Shown here: piece after piece, positions 7,968-16,302 of the stretch | Layout: every line of letters starts with the position of its first letter | Position numbering within the stretch: position 1 is the stretch's first letter | From: Bacteroidota bacterium | GTDB taxonomy: Bacteria > Bacteroidota > Bacteroidia > NS11-12g > UBA955 | Reading direction: 5' to 3' | Assembly: GCA_030836345.1 (NCBI GenBank) | Contig: JAURQA010000228.1 | Span: forward strand, 1 to 19,088 | DNA length: 19,088 bases | Made by a program: the position numbers and the translations under genes | Notes under the pieces: model-generated | The model's database searches: none | What the model was told of the DNA's origin: nothing | The model's input: only the letters and a program-made list of their open reading frames with translations

Positions 7968-9124
7968 TGTAAGGCATTTATAAGTACTTTCATTTTGCTG
8001 GTCCATGAGAGGTGTTTTAAACTAAGTTCGCTCAACTCCTGTCTATTTTCTATGGTATTGGCTTTTTTAGCCCAATTGTAAATTTCGGTTATGGGCAATT
8101 CGGAATTATCATTGGGCACTTGCATAAAATATCCTTTAAACGCATCTATTTCTGATATATCGGAATCGTGGTAACCGATTACAAAGGGCAATCCGTGATA
8201 GGCATATTGTCTTACTTTTAAAGCACTGGCCTCATTTAAATTTTTCTTGTACAAGGACATGGTTCCAATGCCTAGATGGCTCAATTTTAGTTGCTGTATT
8301 ACTTCATCTTTGTTCAAGAAGCCCAGCGCTTTAATATACGTTTTGTTTTTTATCCTCAACTGTTGGCTTTTACTTAGTTTTCCTGCAATGCGCAAGGTAA
8401 TGTTCTCCTTGAAATTACTTTTATCCATTGAGGCAATAATTCTATCGAGGCCATCATAATCCAAACTTCCGGAAGATCCTTTTAAAAAGAGCCAGGTTTG
8501 CTTTTCACTTGTTGCAGGCTGGGCTAACTCAACGTACTCAGGTTCCTCAAAACCATTAGGTATTAAAAGGCTATTTGGAATATTCACCTTTTCCTGAATT
8601 TCTTTGGTTACAAAAACTACTTTCCATGCAGCCGAAAATATTCGCAGCTGGTACTTTTTTGCAGCTCGAATTGGCAAGAAATAGAATTGCCACCAGTCTA
8701 GGAGCCAAGATAAATTAAACTGAAAAGGCCTGTCTCTTCTTCTGCTTTCCAACTCTTCAAATCCGGTGCTTTGTGTTTCAATAATAAGCTTTTTTCCATA
8801 CTTCTTAGCCGTTTTCCATAATGCTTTTGAGCTGCCCGGAAACCGAAGGTAGAAGAAATCTACTTTTGAGTAATTCTCTTCAATAATTTCCTTAATTTTA
8901 TGGTGTATTACCTTTTGTTGTCTCCTTTGCAATAAGAAATTACTTGAGGGTTGCTTTAGCTCTATTTGGCTAATATTCTTAATCTTATCAGCTGCTTTAC
9001 CAAAACCAATAAATACGATTTCTGCATTTATTCCATTATCTAAAAAGCCTTTTAGTTGACCCCTAGCTTTTTGACCAACGGAGGTAAATGGGTTTTCGGA
9101 AGCGACTAAGTACTTAATTTTCAT
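7964..9124 (-). CDS. GT-B glycosyltransferase (GT4-like)
   Basis: Predicted cytoplasmic glycosyltransferase of 386 residues with two Rossmann-like domains. The N-terminal acceptor half starts with MKIKYLVASENPF and contains the charged SRRRDRPF segment (128-135). The C-terminal donor half begins near 210 (WLFLKGSSGSLDYDGLDRII) with the family's RIAGKL strand (246-251), HLGIGTMSLYKK (283-294) and the donor-binding EASALKVRQYAYHGLPFV (298-315), in which Glu298 and Lys303 match the conserved positions of GT4-like enzymes. It overlaps both neighbours as ATGA: the 620-residue AsnB homologue before it and the PIG-L deacetylase after it. Donor and acceptor sugars cannot be told from sequence. Several aromatic residues around 141-149 form an amphipathic, membrane-surface-like patch. 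Confidence 0.8.
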   Translation of the reverse strand: MKIKYLVASENPFTSVGQKARGQLKGFLDNGINAEIVFIGFGKAADKIKNISQIELKQPSSNFLLQRRQQKVIHHKIKEIIEENYSKVDFFYLRFPGSSKALWKTAKKYGKKLIIETQSTGFEELESRRRDRPFQFNLSWLLDWWQFYFLPIRAAKKYQLRIFSAAWKVVFVTKEIQEKVNIPNSLLIPNGFEEPEYVELAQPATSEKQTWLFLKGSSGSLDYDGLDRIIASMDKSNFKENITLRIAGKLSKSQQLRIKNKTYIKALGFLNKDEVIQQLKLSHLGIGTMSLYKKNLNEASALKVRQYAYHGLPFVIGYHDSDISEIDAFKGYFMQVPNDNSELPITEIYNWAKKANTIENRQELSELSLKHLSWTSKMKVLINALQ

Positions 9125-10983
9125 CTAATTAATGCAAGGTTAATTAGTTCCCAATCATTGCAATCTTCTCCTAAGGTGTTTTTTGCTTCTTTTACCGCTT
9201 GACTACCGAGCATATCGCCACGCCACTCTTTTAATTCATTCTTGCACCAATATTCCCAGGGTGAACCAATTCCTACTTTAAAGGTTCGAGCTCTTACATT
9301 TTCTGGTAAATGGCCTTTTAAGGCCTCCCTAACAATATACTTTGTAAAGCCACCCCCAATTTTATGTTCTAAGGGAAGACCATAGACAAACTCTACCAAG
9401 CGATAGTCCATAAAGGGCATTCTAATTTCTATATTATTTGCCATACCAGCAAAGTCAAAATTTCTTAATAAACTTGGTAAAGTGCGCTGGAAAAACTCAT
9501 TGTGCACCATTCGGTCAGGTATTTCCATTCCACTAAAATCATAGGGTTCCCCTACTACTTCTTTAAAATTTGGCCATGCATAGGATTCCCTTAAAACTAC
9601 GTCAGGTTTAATCATGGGTAGTAGGGCTTTCTTAAGCATTCCTTTGAACCTGCTTTTAGTGCTATTCATAACGGCCAATTCAGATTCGAACCTATTGTTT
9701 AATTCTGTATGACTATTTGTATGATATAGCAATTTTAGCACATTCGAAATGCTCTTGGCTGTATCAGCCTTTCTTGTTCTTAGAGCATCATTGTATAGAT
9801 TGTATACCATGTCTTTATACCCATAGAGCATTTCATCCACTCCATGTCCGTCTAAGGAAACCGTAATACCTGCTTGTTTCATTCCACGGTATACCGAAGA
9901 AATGGAATACAAAGGCCTGTTGGTTAATGTATCATATAGGGCAGTTTCTTTCTCTAAAAGATCGATGTTTACATTCTCATGAGGGATATAATTTCCTTTT
10001 CCATCTACAAATGAAATAACGCTTTTCGCATATTTTGTTTCATCTACCTCTAGACCTGCAAAGGTGGCAACAAATGCTTGTTGCGAGTTTTCATTTACTC
10101 GCTGGGTACCGCCATCTCTAATAATGGTATTTACGGTTGAATAAACACTGCTTGAGTCTAATCCACCGCTTAGGGCAGACGCTACAGGAACATCACTAAT
10201 TAATCTGCGTTTACACGCATCATAGAATAGATTATAAAACTCTTTTGCGTTTTCTTCAAGGCTTTTACCTCTAGCATTGCTTTTAACCTTTGTGATGTCG
10301 TACCAACGTTTCTGATTGAGCTTGGAACTATCCATCCTAAGCACAGCTGAATGACCTGGCATAATACTGTAAAGTCCCTCATACAAACTCAAGCCTCTTC
10401 CTTCTAAGGCATATATATCTGATTGTTGGGCTTTTGCATGAGAGACATTTAAACGCCTATTAAATTCGGATAAATGTTTAAACGCATAGGTTTCACTTGC
10501 AAAAGCAAGGTATTTATCGGGTGAGAAATGGAAGTAAAAAGGTTTAATACCAAAACGATCTCTACTTAGAAAAAGTTCTTTTTCCTCACGATCCCAAATA
10601 GCCATGGCCCACATTCCGTTAAGCTTATGAAGGAAATCCCTGCCCCAAGCTATATAAGCAGCTAAAACTACTTCTGTATCTGTTTCGGTTCTAAATGTAA
10701 AACCTTTAGATTCTAACTCTTTTCTTATGTCTATAAAGTTAAAAATCTCCCCATTATAGCAAATCCAGTACCTACCATCTGCATAAGACATGGGTTGTTT
10801 TCCGGCTTCGCTTAAATCTAAAATGCTTAAACGTCGATGTCCAAACCCCAGTTGCCTGTTTTCAAAAAACTCAAAACCACTGGCATCCGGACCTCTATGC
10901 TCCATGGCATTGGTGAATTTTTCTAAAACACCATCTCGAATGGATGTTCCGTCAAATCTTAATATTCCAGCTATCCCACACAT
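9121..10983 (-). CDS. asnB: AsnB-type glutamine-dependent amidotransferase (asparagine synthase family), 620 aa
   Basis: Second asparagine-synthase-like enzyme in this window. MCGIAGI provides the Cys2 glutaminase nucleophile, with HRGPDASG (29-36), NGEIFN (77-82) and DTEVVLA (102-108) in the N-terminal amidotransferase domain. The ATP-pyrophosphatase part has SGGLDSS (272-278) and DGHGVDEMLYGY (378-389). At 620 residues it is about 57 longer than the homologue at 795-2486 and the two share only family-level motifs. Its ATG directly follows the stop of the upstream glycosyltransferase with no gap, and its stop overlaps the next glycosyltransferase start as ATGA. This coupling to glycosyltransferases suggests amidation of a sugar carboxylate, uronic or nonulosonic, or of an acyl substituent. 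True asparagine synthesis is possible but less likely here. Confidence 0.93.
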   Translation of the reverse strand: MCGIAGILRFDGTSIRDGVLEKFTNAMEHRGPDASGFEFFENRQLGFGHRRLSILDLSEAGKQPMSYADGRYWICYNGEIFNFIDIRKELESKGFTFRTETDTEVVLAAYIAWGRDFLHKLNGMWAMAIWDREEKELFLSRDRFGIKPFYFHFSPDKYLAFASETYAFKHLSEFNRRLNVSHAKAQQSDIYALEGRGLSLYEGLYSIMPGHSAVLRMDSSKLNQKRWYDITKVKSNARGKSLEENAKEFYNLFYDACKRRLISDVPVASALSGGLDSSSVYSTVNTIIRDGGTQRVNENSQQAFVATFAGLEVDETKYAKSVISFVDGKGNYIPHENVNIDLLEKETALYDTLTNRPLYSISSVYRGMKQAGITVSLDGHGVDEMLYGYKDMVYNLYNDALRTRKADTAKSISNVLKLLYHTNSHTELNNRFESELAVMNSTKSRFKGMLKKALLPMIKPDVVLRESYAWPNFKEVVGEPYDFSGMEIPDRMVHNEFFQRTLPSLLRNFDFAGMANNIEIRMPFMDYRLVEFVYGLPLEHKIGGGFTKYIVREALKGHLPENVRARTFKVGIGSPWEYWCKNELKEWRGDMLGSQAVKEAKNTLGEDCNDWELINLALIR

Positions 10984-12177
10984 CTATGAAGCAATAATTT
11001 TGGTGAATTTTTGATAATTAATGTCCGAACTAAACGTTCTATTTATTTCCAATTGAATGTTTTTTCTATATTTTTCATTGCGCCCCAAAGCACTTAGTAG
11101 GAATGATTTAATCTTATCTGCATTTTCCTCGTTGCTTATAGACTCATCTAGCAATACACCCATATATTTAGTAATGATTTCAGGAATACCACAAATGTTA
11201 AATCCGGCAATAGGTATGCCAGAGGCGGCGGCTTCAATCATTGAGAAGGGAATGCCTTCCAACTTGCTCGTATTCATAAACAGATCCACTTCGTTTTCTT
11301 GATAATACTGTAATATTTCCTTGTTGGGAGTTTTTCCCTTAAACTCATAGCCAATGTTGTCTGGTAAGCGATCTAAGTATTTGTTCACTCTCCCCATATC
11401 GGGGCCATCCCCAAAATGAACCCATAAAACCCTGCGGTTCAAATAGCTCAAAATAGAGGCCATTTTATCCAATCTTTTTAAGGGGATTACACTGCTACAG
11501 GAAACAATGATATAGGTTTTCCCTTTAGGTATTGGCGCAAAACCTTGTTCTCCAATCCCTAAATAACTCACCTCCACTTCTCCCTTATACTCTGGATTAT
11601 CTCTGGTAAATAATTGCTTGCCATAGCTGGAGATGCAGATCACCTTATTCAATTGAGTATTGTTCCACTTGCGAAAAGGGTAATACCCACTTACTACTTG
11701 CTGAACGTCTACATCGAAACCGTGAGTCCGAGAAACCCAACTGGCATTAGGACGTAAAATGGCTTTTAACAAGCTAATGTTTAAAGTCCAATTGGAGTAC
11801 CAATAGGAGTATAGTTCCGTTTCTTTTGGTAACACTCGATTTAACTCGTATGCCTTTTTTAGTGCATACAAAAGCATTTTTAAAAAGTAAAGTGGTTTTT
11901 TTAGGTATATACCATTTTTAGAGGCTTTTCTTTCCATCTTTAGTATTGAAAAAAGCTGCCTCCAATGAGATTTAACCAGTGTTTTTAAACGCGGTAATTT
12001 TCCAGAAATTTCGGGTTCTATCCCCTTATACCAAACAGGTTTTGCATTTGAAATACCCATGGGCATGAGAATAATCTCATCATATGCCTTGGTTAAAGAC
12101 TCTAACTCTCCTTTTAAGAATATTTCTCCTTTTCCTAAGGGGAACGATTCTGTAAATATGGTTATTGACTTGGACAA
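10984..12177 (-). CDS. GT4 family glycosyltransferase
   Basis: Retaining GT-B glycosyltransferase of 397 residues. RTHGFDVD (150-157) matches the conserved acceptor-side region of GT4 enzymes, CISSYGKQ (181-188) follows, and the donor domain starts with IIVSCSSVIPLKRLDKM (223-239), the usual S.....KR.D pattern. HFGDGPD (254-260) and LEGIPFSMIE (306-315) follow; Glu307 and Glu315 form the EX7E motif that binds the nucleotide sugar, and NICGIPEII (327-335) completes the site. It begins 14 bases after the preceding glycosyltransferase-like gene and ends immediately before the 620-residue AsnB start. It has no signal peptide or obvious membrane segment and would act on lipid-linked glycan at the inner face of the inner membrane. 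Donor and linkage are unknown. Confidence 0.9.
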   Translation of the reverse strand: MSKSITIFTESFPLGKGEIFLKGELESLTKAYDEIILMPMGISNAKPVWYKGIEPEISGKLPRLKTLVKSHWRQLFSILKMERKASKNGIYLKKPLYFLKMLLYALKKAYELNRVLPKETELYSYWYSNWTLNISLLKAILRPNASWVSRTHGFDVDVQQVVSGYYPFRKWNNTQLNKVICISSYGKQLFTRDNPEYKGEVEVSYLGIGEQGFAPIPKGKTYIIVSCSSVIPLKRLDKMASILSYLNRRVLWVHFGDGPDMGRVNKYLDRLPDNIGYEFKGKTPNKEILQYYQENEVDLFMNTSKLEGIPFSMIEAAASGIPIAGFNICGIPEIITKYMGVLLDESISNEENADKIKSFLLSALGRNEKYRKNIQLEINRTFSSDINYQKFTKIIAS

Positions 12178-12191
12178 GTATGTTCTTTTAT

Positions 12192-13499
12192 TTAAGCGGG
12201 TCTCTCAAGAATTGCTTGTTTTAACCATTTACTCTTGGTAAGCAAAATGAGTTTATTTGCAATTTTTATAAAGGCATTTGTCACTATTCTCTTTTTAATG
12301 CTTAAGCGAGAAGATAGTGATAATTTGTTCTTTTTGTTTTCATTCATGGCCTTTTTAATATTCTCTAGGAAACGCTCCTCATTATATTTTTTTAACCACA
12401 TAAATGCTTCCTTCGATTGGTTTTTATACTTAGCAGGTTTGTCTTTAAAATCGAGTAAGGATGCCGCTATTTCATCCTCGGTATTCGCATTCATCATGGG
12501 ATAGATTTCGCACTTTTTTTCATGGCAGTACTTGTCATCTCTATAGCCCAAATAAGCAACTTCAGATGCTATAATTTCAGCATTCGAACAATACAAATAC
12601 CAACTTTCTTCACCAAACTGTCCTATTCCTATATCCCCCAGTTTTAGAATTTTTAGTAATTCTTTTCTAAGAATGGTTGGGATCCAAATAACTGAATCGG
12701 TCAGGCCCAGCTCATGTATCAAATCTTTACTGGCCTGCACATCTGCACCATATTCAAATAGGACGATACCCACTTTTACCTCAGGTCTCTGTTTGATAAA
12801 GCTTGCTACTCCTTTAAGAAATACATCGTTGCCTTTAGAAAGTTTTATCGGTGCTGTCTTCCACCACTGCCTGCCTTGTTGAACCAATAATATATCTGTT
12901 CTATTTTTAAGTTCTTCTACTTTATTGATAGAAGGGCTGCTTAATGAATCAATCTTCGGCAGATAGGGGTAATATATAAAAGGAATTGGACTAATTATTT
13001 TAGCTTTTGTTCCTGTTTTTTTAACAACGTTAAGTATAAAGTCATTGTTCAGACTCATGGGAAGATATCTGCAATTTCTAATTCCTTCCAATTGTAATTT
13101 GGCAGTAAGCGCTTTATCGCATTCCCAAGAATGCGGCAACATGTAGTTTGAGGTATAAAATGGCCAGTCAAATAAATCTGTTCCTGCCCAAGCAAAGTAA
13201 TCTAACCTTTTGTTAATCCTAGCCAATAAAGCAGGAGCATAGTCTGTCCCTACAAAAAAATCATAGGACTCAAAGGCCTTTTGTAATTCCTTTTTTGGAA
13301 CCTGCATCACTTCGGCAAAAGCCATATCAATTTTCTTGATATTAAAAGCCATATCATTGGAGTCTACATAGTCGGCCTTAGGTTCAAAATGATCATATTC
13401 ATAGAGTAAAAACAAATCAACCTCATGACCCATCTTTGCCAAGTATTGGGCAGTTGGGGAAATGATATTGTTCATATTTCCTATGCAGGCAACTTTCAT
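12192..13499 (-). CDS. Divergent GT-B glycosyltransferase-like protein
   Basis: A 435-residue protein that looks like a GT-B enzyme but lacks the sharp GT4 signatures. The N-terminus MKVACIGNMNNIISPTAQYL is a Rossmann start with GHEVDLFL (24-31), as in many glycosyltransferases. The C-terminal half has ILLVQQGRQWW (203-213), SKGNDVFLKG (221-230), which resembles the donor-side K.....G pattern, VKVGIVLFEYGADV (241-254) and GLTDSVIWIPTI (265-276). A clear EX7E motif is missing; GQFGEESWYLYCSNAEIIAS (293-312) takes its place. The last 45 residues are rich in Lys/Arg with hydrophobic stretches (IANKLILLTK, 413-422) and could bind the membrane surface. Its ATG overlaps the ATP-grasp stop as TAATG, so it may transfer the sugar modified by the enzymes just upstream. 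A non-catalytic role cannot be excluded. Confidence 0.65.
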   Translation of the reverse strand: MKVACIGNMNNIISPTAQYLAKMGHEVDLFLLYEYDHFEPKADYVDSNDMAFNIKKIDMAFAEVMQVPKKELQKAFESYDFFVGTDYAPALLARINKRLDYFAWAGTDLFDWPFYTSNYMLPHSWECDKALTAKLQLEGIRNCRYLPMSLNNDFILNVVKKTGTKAKIISPIPFIYYPYLPKIDSLSSPSINKVEELKNRTDILLVQQGRQWWKTAPIKLSKGNDVFLKGVASFIKQRPEVKVGIVLFEYGADVQASKDLIHELGLTDSVIWIPTILRKELLKILKLGDIGIGQFGEESWYLYCSNAEIIASEVAYLGYRDDKYCHEKKCEIYPMMNANTEDEIAASLLDFKDKPAKYKNQSKEAFMWLKKYNEERFLENIKKAMNENKKNKLSLSSRLSIKKRIVTNAFIKIANKLILLTKSKWLKQAILERPA

Positions 13500-14689
13500 T
13501 ATTTAGTCTCTTCTAAAACAAACTTTAATGTTTCTTCTACCTTATCTGCTAATTGCACGGCTTCTTTTCTTGTTTTTGCTGTAACAACAGTAAATCCTGG
13601 CCTTTCCAAAGAATTTTTCAAATCGCCTATGATATCACCTGGATTTTTGGTCACTCCCACTGTTAATACCCCTTCCCAAGATTTCACCTCATCCAAGTTT
13701 TCTATACTCTTAAGAATCCCATAAGGAGGATTGAAAAACCTATAAATCACAGGTTTTTTCTCAACTTGCTTTAAATCTACCTTGGCACCAACCAATAGCT
13801 TAGCAAAACTTACGGGTGCTGAAATACCGGAAGTGGCTTCTATGATTAAAGGAAAAATATGACTTCCCCCACCTCTTGCACCAGTCTCCACCATTTTTGG
13901 CCCGTTTGCAGTAAGAATAACTTCTGAATGTGCCATTCCGTTCATTATTCCCAAAGCAAGTACCGCCTCCTTTATCAAGTTTACTACTTCCTCTTCTTGT
14001 TCCACCGATATATCAGCTGGGTAGTTTAAAGATGTAGATACCCTGGTTCGCAGGTTTGGTTTATACTTATCGCTTATGGCTAATACATGAACTTCTCCGT
14101 CCACACTTAAGGTCTCAATAGTTAATTCCAAACCATCCATAAACGCCTCACATATCAACGAATTGTTTTGGTCATCCGCTTTTGCAAAATCGTAAGCCCA
14201 TTTCAAATCTTCAGGACTTTTTACAACAGAAATACCTCTTCCACCACCACCACTAAATGTGGGTTTAATAATACAAGGGTAACCTACTAGCTCAATTTTT
14301 TGTTCTAATTCTTTTATTGTTTCAAAAACAAAAAATGTTGGATTTCCTTGCTTTAAATCCATCCAACAAGTGCGCATCAGTCCCTTGTCCGTTGCATTAT
14401 TTGCTGTTTTTAAACTGTTTCCCACAAGGCCCATTTTATCACATACGTATGCAGAGGGAAGCACCCCCCACTCATTTATGGGCATTATCGCATCAATTTC
14501 TTCCCTTTTGCAAGTTTCCAGTAGGAGCTCTTTATTGGAAAAGTCAATTGGTATGAATTTATCAGCAATCTTAGCGGCTGGTGCGTTCTTATCACCGTCA
14601 ATAGCAATAGTGTAATACTCATTAGCTTTTAGACTTTCATATACAGCAATGTTGTATATACTAGCTCCCAGTATCGCTATTTTCATCAT
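13499..14689 (-). CDS. ATP-grasp family carboxylate ligase
   Basis: Predicted ATP-dependent carboxylate-amine or carboxylate-thiol ligase of 396 residues. An N-terminal PreATP-grasp Rossmann domain starts with KIAILGAS (3-10). The ATP-grasp fold shows CIIKPTFSGGGGRGIS (139-154), with Lys142 and a glycine-rich loop, and EAFMDGLELT (181-190). The metal and phosphate site is AHSEVIL (253-259) and VETGARGGGS (267-276), so Glu256, Glu268 and Arg272 occupy catalytic positions; the enzyme looks intact. It is related in general form to PurK/D-Ala-D-Ala ligase/carnosine-synthase-like ligases. Two ATGs lie in tandem at 14689 and 14686; AAGAAGG nine bases ahead favours the first. In a sugar locus it probably joins an acid to an amino sugar or to an amino acid substituent; its substrates are not evident. 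Confidence 0.85.
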   Translation of the reverse strand: MMKIAILGASIYNIAVYESLKANEYYTIAIDGDKNAPAAKIADKFIPIDFSNKELLLETCKREEIDAIMPINEWGVLPSAYVCDKMGLVGNSLKTANNATDKGLMRTCWMDLKQGNPTFFVFETIKELEQKIELVGYPCIIKPTFSGGGGRGISVVKSPEDLKWAYDFAKADDQNNSLICEAFMDGLELTIETLSVDGEVHVLAISDKYKPNLRTRVSTSLNYPADISVEQEEEVVNLIKEAVLALGIMNGMAHSEVILTANGPKMVETGARGGGSHIFPLIIEATSGISAPVSFAKLLVGAKVDLKQVEKKPVIYRFFNPPYGILKSIENLDEVKSWEGVLTVGVTKNPGDIIGDLKNSLERPGFTVVTAKTRKEAVQLADKVEETLKFVLEETK

Positions 14690-14698
14690 TAATTTTAG

Positions 14699-14705
14699 CC
14701 TTCTT
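14699..14705 (-). promoter_or_regulatory. Ribosome binding site of the ATP-grasp gene
   Basis: AAGAAGG on the minus strand lies nine bases before the ATG at 14689 and twelve before the ATG at 14686. It is one of the few clear Shine-Dalgarno motifs in the block and sits in the 60-base gap after the RraA-like gene, so this gene appears to restart translation on its own instead of relying on coupling. Confidence 0.5.
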
Positions 14706-14749
14706 TATACTAATCTTTAAATTTAGGGTAAATGCTTTTTTGAGTCGAG

Positions 14750-15430
14750 CTAGCTCTTTGTTGGTTTGAACTTATTGCTATCGTCGTCTTTAAGGTAATT
14801 TTTAAGACAAACCGTTTCATAAGTACTCCACTTTCTTCGATCAATGCAGTCGAACCAAATATCCTCCTGATTTTCAATCCAATCTAGTTTTTCCAAAAAC
14901 TCATTAGTATGTAATTCTTTGGGAATTATAATAACTCCGCTATCATCACAGACTGCAATCGAACCATCATATTTTTCTCGACGTTCATTTTTAATAGATT
15001 CATCCAGGTCTACCTCATTCTTTTTATTATGACTTCCTATGGGAGAAACTCCCTCTAACCATATAGGATAGTTCTCTTTAATTAAATGTGGAATGTCTCT
15101 TAATTTACCCAGTACAATTAAAGCTTCGCATTGCCTGTATAACATCAAATACTTTCCTACTAGGTCTCCAAAAATAGCTCTCTCCCCACAGTTAAAGGGT
15201 TCAGTTATTACAATTTGACCAGGTTCTATGTTATGAATTTGCTCATGGTGTTCCCAATTACTCTCGTTAATAGCATACGTCCATTTTACAAACCCTACAT
15301 TAAAATGCCTAGCATTTAGAGGATAGAGCTTGTGACTTATTCCACCTGTTTTATTCATGCAATCTGCAACTTCAGTAGAACTAATTCTGTTGCTTTTTAT
15401 GCGCTTTATAATCTGATCTGCTATATTCAT
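14750..15430 (-). CDS. RraA family aldolase-like protein (HMG/CHA aldolase-RraA superfamily)
   Basis: A 226-residue member of the RraA/4-hydroxy-4-methyl-2-oxoglutarate aldolase fold. RISSTEVADCMNKTGG (15-30) matches the S-T-x-x-x-D-x-x family start. ERAIFGDLVGKYL (83-95) fits the G-D-L active-site helix, LGKLRDIPHL (107-116) carries the Arg111-Asp112 pair that binds substrate and Mg2+ in aldolases of this family, and CDDSGVIIIP (161-170) is the conserved D-x-D-G-V-x-x-x-P end. The family cleaves or decarboxylates 2-oxo-4-hydroxy acids, giving pyruvate; some members (RraA) instead bind RNase E. The ATG overlaps the upstream deacetylase-like stop as ATGA, tying it to the glycan locus. That setting is unusual and suggests a role with a keto or hydroxy acid attached to a sugar, but the substrate is unknown. 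Confidence 0.8.
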   Translation of the reverse strand: MNIADQIIKRIKSNRISSTEVADCMNKTGGISHKLYPLNARHFNVGFVKWTYAINESNWEHHEQIHNIEPGQIVITEPFNCGERAIFGDLVGKYLMLYRQCEALIVLGKLRDIPHLIKENYPIWLEGVSPIGSHNKKNEVDLDESIKNERREKYDGSIAVCDDSGVIIIPKELHTNEFLEKLDWIENQEDIWFDCIDRRKWSTYETVCLKNYLKDDDSNKFKPTKS

Positions 15431-16302
15431 TTACTTCGTCTTTTCTTATTTTTAACATAATCACTCATAGTGACAAACGTGTATTCTTGTTGTTTTAATA
15501 ATTCTAAATTCCTTAAAAAACTACTGCTGCTAAACGACAGCATAGCATGATCCACTTTAGCGTTAATAAACTCATAGGGATGAGTAACTGTATTGAAAGT
15601 TTGAGGTAACAAGGTATGTTTTAATACTTTCTCAAAAATTTCAGTCTTATAAGCAGGGTTAATGTACCTTTCAACTCCTTCAATTGTATCAAAAGGACCT
15701 TCTATTGGTAAGACCGTTATTGGAACTTCTAAAATATCCAATGAATCTGTACCACCAATTCTGTAATCACTTGAAGAAGGATAGTATATTTCCTTGGAAC
15801 TTGTTGACCAATCTCGGCACCCATTTTCCCATGGATAGTTGGGCCTTGGTAGCGCTGTGCAATCCAATAAAAAACCCATTTTATCCACCAGATTCATGCT
15901 TAGATTACCATGATAAGCCCATCCCATTCTCATAATTTTAAGATCGTGCTTTGTAATAAACGGAATTTGCTTCTTCATTTCCTCAACCACTTTAGATTCA
16001 TCACTATTCTGAACCCACTTCTCTCCGTCTTTGATATAGCTGTGAAAATGCCAACCCACCTCATGCCCATTATTTCTTAACCATGAAATTTTATCGCAAT
16101 GTTTTTGAAATATAAAATCCTCAGCCCCGTGAAGCTCTTTGATTTGATTATCTATCCGAATAAACCACGTTGTTTTTAATTGAGGTACCGCTTTCACAAA
16201 TTCTTGGAAATACCCCCAACACTCTTCCATCTCATCACTCAACACGGAGTTGCTTAGGTAATCCGTATAGTCCACATCAAAGGTGATCGCAACTTCTTTC
16301 AT
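15427..16302 (-). CDS. NodB/CE4-like polysaccharide deacetylase family protein, divergent
   Basis: A 291-residue protein with the layout of a carbohydrate esterase 4 (NodB) domain. TFDVD (7-11) is motif 1, with Asp9 and Asp11 equivalent to the base and metal ligand. NGHEVGWHFHSY (78-89) is motif 2, but its histidines are spaced HxH (85, 87) and not as the usual HxxxH. MRMGWAYHGN (124-133) and THPYEF (240-245) look like later motifs, the last supplying the usual C-terminal histidine. No signal peptide is present, so it would act in the cytoplasm on a precursor, unlike secreted chitin or peptidoglycan deacetylases. Its ATG overlaps the aminotransferase stop as TAATG and its stop overlaps the RraA-like start as ATGA. 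It may remove an N- or O-acyl group or perform another hydrolysis; the altered metal motif makes the exact reaction uncertain. Confidence 0.72.
   Translation of the reverse strand: MKEVAITFDVDYTDYLSNSVLSDEMEECWGYFQEFVKAVPQLKTTWFIRIDNQIKELHGAEDFIFQKHCDKISWLRNNGHEVGWHFHSYIKDGEKWVQNSDESKVVEEMKKQIPFITKHDLKIMRMGWAYHGNLSMNLVDKMGFLLDCTALPRPNYPWENGCRDWSTSSKEIYYPSSSDYRIGGTDSLDILEVPITVLPIEGPFDTIEGVERYINPAYKTEIFEKVLKHTLLPQTFNTVTHPYEFINAKVDHAMLSFSSSSFLRNLELLKQQEYTFVTMSDYVKNKKRRSK

Noticed and set aside
7968..8006. Upstream in-frame ATG at 8006 for the PIG-L gene
   Set aside because: It would overlap the glycosyltransferase by 43 bases and add 13 polar residues ahead of the fold; the ATG at 7967 gives the ATGA overlap seen repeatedly in this block.
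795..10983. Recent tandem duplication of asnB
   Set aside because: The two proteins share family motifs only, differ by 57 residues and are separated by eight genes.
14747..14756. Perfect ten-base palindrome GAGCTAGCTC at the end of the RraA-like gene
   Set aside because: It has no loop, overlaps the stop codon and is single-copy; a chance restriction-site-like palindrome is the simplest reading.
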